A stretch of 64,000 nucleotides of DNA from Acidobacteriota bacterium. GTDB taxonomy: Bacteria > Acidobacteriota > Vicinamibacteria > Vicinamibacterales > UBA2999. A program made the translations under genes and the position numbers. The stretch lies in assembly GCA_018000455.1 (NCBI GenBank), contig JAGNJW010000005.1:1-64000 (forward strand), read 5' to 3'. The notes under the pieces were generated by a model. That model was not told where the DNA came from. It made no database searches and saw nothing but the letters and a program-made list of their open reading frames with translations. Positions 6,304 through 13,426 of this stretch are shown here, one piece after another; position 1 is the first letter of the stretch; every line of letters starts with the position of its first letter.

Positions 6304-7008
6304 TCATTTCCTCAGCGTCAAGGCTCGTGGGAACAACACGTTGTTCTCCTTGTGGACGTGAAGGTGCATGTCCTTCTCCAGTTCTGCCAGCCCGTCGTAG
6401 AGCGCGCGAAAGGTATTGCAGGCCCAGTCGGGCGGTGTGTAGTTGTCGGTCAGGGCTTTGAACCGGGCCAGTGCGGCTCCGGCACCGGCATGTTCATGTT
6501 CCAGTTTGTCGATCGAACTCTTGAGACTGGTAGCGGCGGCGGCGCTGGTGCCGTTGGTTGCCTCCAACTGCCGGATCGCCGGAAAAACGGCTTCATCCTC
6601 GTCGAGGGTATGGGCGATCATTTCGGCGTTGAACGATTCGAAGACGCGCCGCACTTCGAGCAGGCGCGGTTCGTGGTCTCCGTGAACGGCAGCCACCTTG
6701 CGCGTCATGAAATCCAGACGTGGCAGTTCCGCGCGCAGGAAGACGTGGTGGACTTGCTCGATGTGGTCACAGAGTTCGGACAAGGTCAGCGCGTCTGGAT
6801 TGGCCGACGCCGCGTCTGGCGCGTCAGCCATCGCGGACAACATCGCAATCACCGTCGCGGGGTCCAAGCCCTTGGACTGGCAGACGTCGGCGAGCGACTT
6901 CTTGCCGCCGCAACAGTAATCAATACCGAGAGTCCCAAAAATGCGTGAGCGGGCCGGGACGGCGCGGACGAGGTCACCGACGGCGGCCTCAGGTGTAATC
7001 GTGTTCAT
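6304..7008 (-). CDS. ytfE: Iron-sulfur cluster repair di-iron protein (RIC/YtfE/ScdA family)
   Basis: A 234-residue cytosolic hemerythrin-like protein that restores Fe-S clusters damaged by nitric oxide or oxidants. The N-terminal ScdA domain carries the family motif YCCGG (31-35) after GTLGID. The hemerythrin domain follows, with His/Glu iron ligands in HIEQVHH (82-88), HGDHE (109-113), MIAHTLDEDEAVFP (130-143), LEHEH (169-173) and HLHVHKENNVLFP (215-227). I start at ATG 7008, where family N-termini begin; the frame is open further upstream. It lies between the P450 gene and a divergent molybdoenzyme gene, consistent with a nitrosative or low-oxygen response. Confidence 0.93.
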   Translation of the reverse strand: MNTITPEAAVGDLVRAVPARSRIFGTLGIDYCCGGKKSLADVCQSKGLDPATVIAMLSAMADAPDAASANPDALTLSELCDHIEQVHHVFLRAELPRLDFMTRKVAAVHGDHEPRLLEVRRVFESFNAEMIAHTLDEDEAVFPAIRQLEATNGTSAAAATSLKSSIDKLEHEHAGAGAALARFKALTDNYTPPDWACNTFRALYDGLAELEKDMHLHVHKENNVLFPRALTLRK

Positions 7009-7542
7009 GGTTCTGCTCCAATCCGGCTTCGAACTCTTCGAAAGCGGCGACCGCGTTCTGGCGGTCAAAGACTTTGAGGGCGTGAGACTGGTGGCTCCGT
7101 GGCCGGCGTGACGACGCGTACTGTCCGATACCTCGCATCGACCCACACGTAGCGTGCGCGCCGCTCAGCGCGCGCGTGCGGATGGCCGCCACGACCGTGT
7201 CGCAGGCCCGCGACGGAACGATGTGCAATGGCCGCTTCGAATGTCAACCAGCGACCGTTTGCCGGATCTCCACCACGTCCGGCGACTCTACCGCCTCCGC
7301 AGGAATGTTCGACATGACGCCTGTCATACCGGGCCCGATTCCGGCCCATTTCGTCCACTGTTGGTCTCGTCGGCCCACACGGGAGTTTGCCCGGACGCAC
7401 CCGGCGGTGGCCGAAGCTCATGAGGGCCTGGGTCGGGCCGTGCGCACGACCAGCCCCTCTCCGTGCGGGAGATCGCGCCGATCAGACCGGCAAGTTCCAT
7501 CGTTCGACGGTGACGAACTGGTACACCCAGACCGCGATGGTC
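7009..7542. other. Intergenic region between ytfE and the molybdoenzyme leader
   Basis: This holds the divergent control region of two genes. The clearest element is a 14-bp inverted repeat at 7314-7327. On the minus strand ATG 7315 opens a 23-codon frame (MSNIPAEAVESPDVVEIRQT...) ending at a stop near 7244; it might be the start of a lost gene. No other convincing coding frame is seen. Confidence 0.4.
7314..7327. promoter_or_regulatory. FNR/DNR-like palindrome ATGAC-N4-GTCAT
   Basis: A perfect inverted repeat ATGAC GCCT GTCAT. The spacing and TGAC-type half-sites resemble operators of the CRP/FNR superfamily (FNR itself prefers TTGAT-N4-ATCAA). It sits between the NO-repair gene and the molybdoenzyme, both plausible targets of an oxygen or NO sensor. 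It is about 215 bp from the likely molybdoenzyme promoter, so direct control is uncertain. Confidence 0.35.
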
Positions 7543-7548
7543 TATGAT
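7543..7548 (+). promoter_or_regulatory. Candidate -10 (TATGAT) for leader ORF and molybdoenzyme
   Basis: TATGAT lies 12 bases before a very strong GGAGGAGG (7561-7568). No convincing -35 is seen at 16-18 bp upstream, so an activator may be needed. It overlaps ATG 7544, which argues against that ATG as the start of the molybdoenzyme. Confidence 0.3.
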
Positions 7549-7574
7549 CGGCGCGCGCCTGGAGGAGGTCGCAC

Positions 7575-7655
7575 GTGCGCACGCATGCCACGCTGTCACG
7601 CAGGGCATCGAGACCGCCACCCTGGCCCACGGGCGGAATCATCCACAGCACATGA
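7575..7655 (+). CDS. Leader ORF (26 aa) coupled to the molybdoenzyme
   Basis: GTG 7575 follows GGAGGAGG (7561-7568) at ideal spacing and opens 26 codons, MRTHATLSRRASRPPPWPTG plus six residues. Its TGA (7653-7655) overlaps the ATG of the oxidoreductase as ATGA. The oxidoreductase itself has no good ribosome site, so ribosomes finishing this leader are the likely source of its translation. The peptide is basic and Pro-rich, with RR and PPPWP; those could slow the ribosome, but no attenuator hairpin is evident. I infer a coupling or leader role, not a function for the peptide. Confidence 0.4.
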   Translation: MRTHATLSRRASRPPPWPTGGIIHST

Positions 7656-9976
7656 CCCAGGCCCGCGTCTCCACCTACTGCGCGCTGTGTATCTCGCGAT
7701 GTGGCTGTACCGCCATCGTCGACGAGGGGCGCCTGTTGCGCGTGGAACCCGATCCGCAGCACCCGACCGGCAGCGCCATTTGCATCAAGGCCAAGACGGC
7801 GCCGGAGTTCGTCCATCACCCGGACCGGCTCACGACGCCGCTCCTGCGCAGCCGGCCGAAGGGTGACCGGGATCCGGGGTTTCGACCGATCGGGTGGGAG
7901 GACGCGCTGGCGCTCATCGCCGCCAAGCTCCAGGCGCTGTCGCGAGACCACGGCCCACAGTCGGTGGCGTTCGCCATCACCACCCCGAGCGGGACCGCCG
8001 TCGCCGACAGCTTTGGATGGATCCATCGTCTCGCCCACGCGTTCGGCTCCCCGAACCTCGTCTTCGCCACCGAGAACTGCAACTGGCACAAAGACTTCTC
8101 TCCGGCGCTCACTTGGGGCGCGGGCATCGGTATGCCGGAGTTCGCGCGTACGCGCACCATCGTGCTCTGGGGCTTCAATCCAACTGCGACCTGGCTCTCC
8201 CAGGTTCGGCTCGTGCGCGAAGCGCAACGTCGCGGCGCGAAGCTGGTGGTGATCGATCCTCGCCGGCAAGGGCTCGCCAGCCGCGCCGATCTCTGGCTCG
8301 CGCCGCGGCCCGGTACCGACGCGGCGCTGGCACTCGGGCTCGCACACCTCCTGCTCGAGCGTGGAGCCGCCGACCGGGAGTTCTTGCGCCACTACAGCGA
8401 CGCGTGTTTTCTCGTGCGCGAGGACGGTGGCGCGCTGCTCACCGAGGCCGATGTGATGGCGGGCGGGCGCGTGGACCGCCCGCTGGTCTGGGACGAAACG
8501 CTCGAGGCGCCAGTCGCCTACGATCCGCGCACGCGCGACTACGTCGTCGCCGCGACCAGGCCGGCGCTCACGGGGCGACATGAGATCGCGGGCCACGTCT
8601 GCCGCCCGGTGCTCGATGCGCTTCGCGAGCGGTGCGCCCAGTTCCCGCCCGAGCGGGTCTCTGAAGTCACGGGTGTGTCCCGGGACGGATTGTCGCTCCT
8701 GGCGGAGTGGCTGGCCACCGAAGGGCCGGTCTCCTTCTTCACCTGGACCGGCACCGCGCAGCACTCCAACGCCACTCAGACCACACGCGCGATGAACGTC
8801 CTCTACGCGCTGCTGGGACACCTCGACGCGCCGGGAGGCAATGTCTGGTTCGGTCGCCCGCCGACGCGAGACATCGCCGGCTTCGAGTGGGTCAGCGAGG
8901 AGACGCGCGCGCGCACCCTCGGCCGGGCGGAGCGGCCGCTCGGCCCCTCTCAGTTTGGATGGATCACGACGCGCGACCTCTTTCGCGCGGTGGTCCACGA
9001 CGATCCGTATCCAGTCAAAGCGCTGGTCTCCTTTGGCGGCAACTTCGCCTTGACCAAGCCGGCGACGCGCGATGCCCGCCAGGCGCTGCAGCAGCTCGAC
9101 TTCTTCGTCATGACCGAGCTCTTCCTCACCCACACCACGCGCGACGCCGATCTGGTCCTGCCGGTCGCATCGTGTTGGGAACGCGAGGGGCTGCAAGCGG
9201 GGTTCGTGATCAGCGAAGAGGCGGAGCGCTGGGTGCAGCTGCGGCCGGCGGCCGTCCCGCCTCGCGGCGAGAGCCGGTCCGATACTTCCATCGTATTCGC
9301 CCTCGCGGATCGACTCGGTCTCGGCGACCGTTTCTTCGACGGCGACGAAGAAGCGGGGTTGCGCCACGTCCTCGAGCCAACCGGACTGACGCCGGCGGTG
9401 CTGCGCGCGAATCGTCGCGGAGTCTCGACGGATGCGGCGAGCAGGCACCGAAAGTACGAGACGAGCGGATTTGCGACACCGAGCGGGCGCCTCGAGCTCA
9501 ACTGCCAGCGGCTCCTCGAAATCGGCGACGATCCCCTCCCGGCATATCGCATGCCGATGATGAGTCCGGAAGCGCGCCCGGACCTCGCGCGTGAATATCC
9601 CTTGCGGTTGACGTGCGCGAAGTGGCCCCAGTTCTGCCACAGCCAGCAACGCCAGCAGTCCTCGCTCCGACGCGCAGCGTCCGAACCGCTGGTGGAGATT
9701 CATCCCGATGCCGCCGTCGCGCGCGCGATCGGTGAGGGCGATGCGGTCGAAGTGCGAACCCCCCACGGCCGATTCGTTGGGCGGGCCCGCCTCACGTCGA
9801 GTGTGTCGGTCGAGATGGTGTGCGCGCAGTACGGATGGTGGCATCCGGAACTTCTCGAGCGCAGCGACTCACTTGCCTACAGCTACAACGCCGCCATTGA
9901 CGGCGAGATCTTCGACCCCCTCTCGGGGTCGAATGAGCTGCGGGCGTACCTGTGCGAGGTGGAGCGGCAGCCCTGA
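7652..9976 (+). CDS. Molybdopterin oxidoreductase (DMSO reductase/CISM superfamily catalytic subunit)
   Basis: A 774-residue protein. The N-terminus carries a [4Fe-4S] site C10-x2-C13-x3-C17-x26-C44, then Lys47, typical of this superfamily. The region where the protein ligand to molybdenum falls reads ATENCNWHK, with Cys143 (codon TGC). C-terminal about 110 residues form the molybdopterin dinucleotide-binding domain (LTCAKWPQFCHSQQRQ ... AIGEGDAVEVRTPHGR ... GSNEL). There is no Tat signal, so it is probably cytoplasmic. No electron-transfer or membrane subunit lies alongside. Relatives include formate dehydrogenase-like and polysulfide/thiosulfate reductase-like enzymes; I cannot fix the substrate. 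ATG 7652 is chosen because it overlaps the leader stop and starts just before the cluster motif. Confidence 0.88.
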   Translation: MTQARVSTYCALCISRCGCTAIVDEGRLLRVEPDPQHPTGSAICIKAKTAPEFVHHPDRLTTPLLRSRPKGDRDPGFRPIGWEDALALIAAKLQALSRDHGPQSVAFAITTPSGTAVADSFGWIHRLAHAFGSPNLVFATENCNWHKDFSPALTWGAGIGMPEFARTRTIVLWGFNPTATWLSQVRLVREAQRRGAKLVVIDPRRQGLASRADLWLAPRPGTDAALALGLAHLLLERGAADREFLRHYSDACFLVREDGGALLTEADVMAGGRVDRPLVWDETLEAPVAYDPRTRDYVVAATRPALTGRHEIAGHVCRPVLDALRERCAQFPPERVSEVTGVSRDGLSLLAEWLATEGPVSFFTWTGTAQHSNATQTTRAMNVLYALLGHLDAPGGNVWFGRPPTRDIAGFEWVSEETRARTLGRAERPLGPSQFGWITTRDLFRAVVHDDPYPVKALVSFGGNFALTKPATRDARQALQQLDFFVMTELFLTHTTRDADLVLPVASCWEREGLQAGFVISEEAERWVQLRPAAVPPRGESRSDTSIVFALADRLGLGDRFFDGDEEAGLRHVLEPTGLTPAVLRANRRGVSTDAASRHRKYETSGFATPSGRLELNCQRLLEIGDDPLPAYRMPMMSPEARPDLAREYPLRLTCAKWPQFCHSQQRQQSSLRRAASEPLVEIHPDAAVARAIGEGDAVEVRTPHGRFVGRARLTSSVSVEMVCAQYGWWHPELLERSDSLAYSYNAAIDGEIFDPLSGSNELRAYLCEVERQP

Positions 9977-10017
9977 CTCGCGCCCGCCGTGCCCCGAACT
10001 ATTGTGATACCGGTCGC

Positions 10018-10305
10018 ATGGCGACCGTCATGGAGCCGCGTGGGCACGTCATCGACTGCATCCTCGAGCAACACCATGCGTGCATCCGGAGCACGCTGCC
10101 GATCGCCGACGGGTGGGAGCCGCTCGGCTCTCGTTCGCCCTGTGCTCGTCATGGAGGCCGAGCACGAAGAAGCGCAAGCGTTCTTGCGTGCGGCGTGGAC
10201 GTCGACGCCAGAACGGCGTCCAACGCGCCAAACGGATTACACAGCGAGCGCCAGCATCAGCACCGCGGTGTTCAGCATGGAGCTCCCAGGGACACCGTTT
10301 AACGG
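10018..10305 (+). pseudogene. Possible hemerythrin-like remnant
   Basis: From ATG 10018 the frame reads MATVMEPRGHVIDCILEQHH then ACIRSTLPIADGWE, resembling the first helix and turn of a hemerythrin/RIC domain (HVI...E.HH...R.TLP). A different frame around 10145-10200 reads VLVMEAEHEEAQAFLRAAW, resembling a later EH...L helix. The two pieces are out of frame and the iron ligands are incomplete, so this looks like a decayed relative of the nearby RIC gene. Similarity is short and judged by eye. Confidence 0.3.
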
Positions 10306-10971
10306 TTAGGGTGCGAGCGGGGCGATTGTCCACCCGGCCCCGTCGCGGCTGTACACGAACCGATCGTGCAGCCGATGCGGACCGGCCTGCCAGAACTCAA
10401 TCGTTCTGGGCGTCACGCGAAAGCCGCCCCAGTAGGACGGGATCGGAATCTCGCCTTCCCCGAACTTGCGCAGCATCTCCTCGAACTTCGCCTCGAGGAG
10501 CCGTCGCGCGTCGATGATGCGGCTCTGCGGAGGGACCCACGTCGCGCTCCGGCGCTCGCGCGGACGCGAGAAGAAGTCGCGCGCCACCTCGGTGAGCGCC
10601 ACGCGCGTTGCCGTGCCGTTGACGATGACCTGGCGCTGCAGGGCGATCCACGGGAAGAGCAGCGACACGTGAGGGTTCTCGGCGATCTGCTTCGCCTTCG
10701 TGCTCTCCAGGTTGGTGAAGAACAGGAAGCCCTCCTCGCCGTAGCCCTTGAGCAGCACCGTGCGCAGCGTGGTGTCGCCGGCGGGGCTGGCCGTGGCCAG
10801 GCTCATCGCGTTGGGCTCGAGAATGCCCTCCTCGGAGGCGTCGTCGAACCAGCGCTTGAACTGCGCCATGGGGTCGGGAGACAGATCGCCGAGCCGCAGC
10901 TGCCCGCGCTCGTCGTGCCGCCGAAGGCTGCCAATGTCGTCTGTCACGGTCTGGTCCTCAGGCGGCGCCAT
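10306..10971 (-). CDS. pdxH: Pyridoxamine/pyridoxine 5'-phosphate oxidase
   Basis: A 221-residue FMN enzyme that oxidises pyridoxamine or pyridoxine 5'-phosphate to pyridoxal 5'-phosphate, the last step of PLP synthesis and salvage. It aligns along its whole length with E. coli PdxH: DPMAQFKRWFDDA, AMSLATASPAGDTTLRTVLLKG, FFTNLESTKAKQI, SLLFPWIALQRQV, FHSRP-like FFSRPRERR, PSYWGGFRV, IEFWQAGPHRLHDRF and the terminal IAPLAP. ATG 10971 overlaps the end of a frameshifted small membrane gene by 14 bp. It supplies cofactor for enzymes such as the decarboxylase downstream at 11570, though that gene is divergent and separate. Confidence 0.96.
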   Translation of the reverse strand: MAPPEDQTVTDDIGSLRRHDERGQLRLGDLSPDPMAQFKRWFDDASEEGILEPNAMSLATASPAGDTTLRTVLLKGYGEEGFLFFTNLESTKAKQIAENPHVSLLFPWIALQRQVIVNGTATRVALTEVARDFFSRPRERRSATWVPPQSRIIDARRLLEAKFEEMLRKFGEGEIPIPSYWGGFRVTPRTIEFWQAGPHRLHDRFVYSRDGAGWTIAPLAP

Positions 10972-11162
10972 CGGGATACGGCGTGTCGAGCCGGACAGCC
11001 ATGGTGAAGCAGCCCGCGAGCGCCGCAAAGACAATTCGCCCCCCCCGGGATGAAGGGGGCCGTCACAGGGGCGGTCAACAGGCAGAACGCCGTGACGAGC
11101 GACCCGCCCCCGACCAGGTGCACCGCCACGTCGCCAATCAACCAGGGCACGCGGGCGCTCAC
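10958..11162 (-). pseudogene. Small two-helix membrane protein, frameshifted at a G8 run
   Basis: ATG 11162 begins MSARVPWLIGDVAVHLVGGG followed by a hydrophobic SLVTAFCLLTAPVTAPFIPG. A run of eight C on the plus strand (11039-11046) then shifts the frame. If one base is removed, translation continues RIVFAALAGCFTMAVRLDTP and ends YPDGAA-stop at 10958, overlapping the pdxH start by 14 bp. The restored 68-residue product would be a two-helix membrane protein translationally coupled to pdxH. Without correction the frame ends later in an unnatural Arg-rich tail. Sequencing error, phase variation and true decay are all possible. Confidence 0.5.
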
Positions 11163-11341
11163 GCGGCCGTCGGGCGCGCACCGTCGGCTCCACGCCGACT
11201 CCGCGAGCCCCGCGGCGCCCCGGCCAGGCGACCCACGACGGCGCCTCCGGCTGTCGCTCTGAGCCTCGCCAAGGCCATTCGCCGCAGCCTTGCCGAGGGT
11301 GCCGACTCAAGTTCCTCTGCGAATGGCCGATTCCTCAGACC

Positions 11342-11503
11342 ATGACCGTCAACTCCACCGCGTCCTCGCCCTCGGCGCTCGAACTGCAGCGCGAAGTCCT
11401 CGTGCTGAAGAAGGCGCAGGACGTCGCCGTGGACGTCTCGCAGTCGCTCATCGAACTCGTCAAGAGCGCGCCAGCACCAGGCCGCGTCGACAGGTACGCC
11501 TAG
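11342..11503 (+). CDS. YjfB-like putative motility protein (53 aa)
   Basis: ATG 11342 opens 53 codons. The core QREVLVLKKAQDVAVDVSQS then LIELV and the terminal RVDRYA match the YjfB-type family of tiny proteins (hallmarks LKKAxD, amphipathic helix, final N/D-x-YA). The family is named for a link to motility but its role is unknown. The protein is soluble, acidic to neutral and probably helical. No flagellar genes occur in this window. It precedes the decarboxylase by 66 bp on the same strand; a functional link is not evident. Confidence 0.6.
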   Translation: MTVNSTASSPSALELQREVLVLKKAQDVAVDVSQSLIELVKSAPAPGRVDRYA

Positions 11504-11555
11504 CGGGGAGTCCCCGGTCTGCGGCGAGGCCGGGCGCGCTGGCGGTCGCCGGGCA

Positions 11556-11561
11556 TACAAT
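11556..11561 (+). promoter_or_regulatory. -10-like TACAAT, 8 nt before GTG 11570
   Basis: TACAAT ends 8 bases before GTG 11570 and overlaps the alternative TTG start at 11561. The position fits a -10 element for a leaderless or very short-leader mRNA and favours GTG 11570 as the decarboxylase start. Confidence 0.35.
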
Positions 11562-11569
11562 TGGCGGCT

Positions 11570-12997
11570 GTGACTCCTCCAGATCTCGAGTTCAGCCCTG
11601 CCCAGATGCGGGCCATGGCGGATGCCGTGACCGCCCGGTGCATCGATCACATCGCGTCGCTGCCTTCGCAGCCCATCCTCGGCGACGTGGCCGCCGAGGA
11701 CCTGTGTCGCAGCCTGCGCGAGCCGGCACCCGAGGCAGGCAGCGCCCTCGAGCCGCTGCTCGATCTCATCTTCGACCAGTGCATCCCGCGGTCGTTCAAC
11801 GCGCCCGCGCCAGGCTATCTGGCCTACGTGCCAGGCGGTGGGGTGTATCCGGCGGCACTCGCCAACTTCATCGCCGACACCACCAACCGCTTCACCGGCG
11901 TCTGGATGGCGGCGCCGGCACTGGTGCAGCTCGAAGCCACGGCGCTCGACTGGCTGCGCGACTGGATGGGCTTTCCGGAGACCACCCGCGGTCTCTTCAC
12001 GACCGGCGGCTCGATGGCCACCTTCAACGCTATCCTGTGCGCGCGTGAACGCTTGCTCGGGCCCAACATCCGCGACGGCGTGCTCTACACCTCGGATCAG
12101 GCGCATCACTGCGTGCTCAAGTCGGCCAAGCTGGCCGGCATCCTGCCCGACCGCGTGCGCGCCATCCCCTGCGACGAGCACTACCGGCTGCCGCTCGGCC
12201 CGCTGGCGGCGGCCATCGCCGAGGATCGCGCCCGTGGCCTGACGCCGTTTGCGGTCGTGTCGAGCGCCGGCACGACCAACACCGGTGCCGTCGATCCGCT
12301 CGATGCCATCGCCGACCTCGCGGAAGCCGAGGGCATGTGGCACCACATCGACGGCGCCTACGGGGCATTCTTCCATCTCTCGGACGACACCCGCGCGACG
12401 CTTCGAGGGCTGTCGCGCGCCGACTCCCTCACGCTCGACCCGCACAAGGGCATGTTCCTGCCATATGGCACCGGCGCGTTGCTCGTCCGCGACGGCGCCT
12501 GGCTGCGCGCGGCGCACGAGGCCACGGCCGACTACCTGCCGGCGATGCCGCATCCGGAGGATTTCTACGATCCGAGCCAGCACGGGCCCGAGCTGTCGCG
12601 GGCGTTCCCTGGCCTGCGCGTGTGGCTGACAGTCAAGATCTACGGTGCGAAGGCCTTTCGCGAGGCGATTGCCGAGAAGCGGCGGCTGGCCGTGGACGCG
12701 GCGCGCCGCATCGCGGCCTTGCCTGGCATCGTGATCGATGCGCCGCCAGAGCTTTCGCTCTTCGCCTTTCACGTCACCTGGCCGGGCGCGACCCTGGCCG
12801 ACGAGAACCGGGCGACGCGCGCGCTGATGGAGCAAACGACGGCCTCCGGACGGGTCATGATCACCGGCGCGGTGGCGCGCGGGCGCTACGTGGGCCGTGT
12901 GTGCGTGCTCAGCTTCCGCACGCACGCGGCCGAGATCGACGCGCTCCTCGACGACCTCACTGCGGCGCTGACCGCGGTGCGCCCGGTAGATGTCTAG
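11570..12997 (+). CDS. PLP-dependent decarboxylase (group II, aromatic-L-amino-acid decarboxylase-like)
   Basis: A 475-residue fold-type I PLP enzyme of the DDC/glutamate decarboxylase family. Landmarks in order: PGYLAYVPGGGVYPAALA near residue 85, GLFTTGGSMATFNAI (phosphate and ring-stacking region), SSAGTTNTGAVDPL, HHIDGAYGA with the Asp that pairs with the pyridine nitrogen, and DPHKGMFLPYG with the Schiff-base Lys293. Substrate is probably an aromatic or related amino acid, but the family also includes other decarboxylases. Start is GTG 11570 (see the -10-like TACAAT), nine bases inside a possible TTG start. Its TAG stop shares the palindrome CTAG with the converging cupin-like gene. Confidence 0.9.
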   Translation: MTPPDLEFSPAQMRAMADAVTARCIDHIASLPSQPILGDVAAEDLCRSLREPAPEAGSALEPLLDLIFDQCIPRSFNAPAPGYLAYVPGGGVYPAALANFIADTTNRFTGVWMAAPALVQLEATALDWLRDWMGFPETTRGLFTTGGSMATFNAILCARERLLGPNIRDGVLYTSDQAHHCVLKSAKLAGILPDRVRAIPCDEHYRLPLGPLAAAIAEDRARGLTPFAVVSSAGTTNTGAVDPLDAIADLAEAEGMWHHIDGAYGAFFHLSDDTRATLRGLSRADSLTLDPHKGMFLPYGTGALLVRDGAWLRAAHEATADYLPAMPHPEDFYDPSQHGPELSRAFPGLRVWLTVKIYGAKAFREAIAEKRRLAVDAARRIAALPGIVIDAPPELSLFAFHVTWPGATLADENRATRALMEQTTASGRVMITGAVARGRYVGRVCVLSFRTHAAEIDALLDDLTAALTAVRPVDV

Positions 12998-13367
12998 CGC
13001 TTGATCATCATGGTGGTGAACGGTCCGTTGGCGATGAGGGCCACGATCATCTTGCCGCGGCCGCCTCGTCGATGGTGTCGCCGTGCCCCATCAGCGAGGT
13101 GCCCGTGATGACCACCAGGCGTTTGTCGACGTTGCGGAAGTGCGGCGCAATCCAGCCGCCGTCGCGCAATTTCAACATCATCGTGACCGGCCCAGCCGTG
13201 ACCGGATCGCCTTCGGCGATGGCGGTGGCCAAGCCGCCAGGGCCCATCTTTCCCCAGGTGATCTCGCCGGGCTGCACGAGCACGTGAGCGGCGGGTGCCT
13301 GGGCCGGAGCGGCGGAGGCCATCGCCAGGGCGAGCACGGCGAGGGCGGTCGTTGGCAGGATGCGCAT
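12994..13367 (-). pseudogene. Exported cupin-like protein with internal deletion and frameshift
   Basis: ATG 13367 gives a signal peptide (MRILPTTALAVLALAMASAA-PAQA) and a small cupin-type barrel start: VQPGEITWG, then WIAPHFRNVDKRLVVITGTS and LMGHGDTIDEAAAAR before a stop at 13047. A different frame immediately downstream reads KMIVALIANGPFTTMMIKR and stops at 12994, exactly like the ending of such cupins. The stretch that should carry the second histidine motif (usually PAxxxHFxxxxG) is missing. About 25-30 codons appear deleted, with a frame change. The first metal motif is also altered (PHFRN..K in place of PHxH..E). The final TAG uses the same CTAG as the facing decarboxylase. Confidence 0.6.
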
Positions 13368-13426
13368 GATGGCACTGATCCCGCCGCGACGGTGCCGCCC
13401 GGGCGCGCCGTTCGTCCCAGCGACCC

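Noticed and set aside
6989..7228. Minus-strand frame ending with AFEEFEAGLEQNHEHDYT
   Set aside because: The tail looks protein-like but the frame runs into the ytfE start and has no homologous start or ribosome site; kept only as a possible remnant.
7544..7651. ATG 7544 as start of the molybdoenzyme
   Set aside because: It overlaps the TATGAT -10 candidate, lacks a ribosome site and adds 36 residues with no family resemblance before the cluster motif.
8078..8086. Possible selenocysteine at the molybdenum-ligand position, given selB in the window
   Set aside because: The codon is TGC, not TGA, and no in-frame UGA occurs in the gene.
7418..9844. An 808-codon open frame on the minus strand
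   Set aside because: Antisense shadow of the molybdopterin oxidoreductase; composition is Arg/Gly-rich with no domain.
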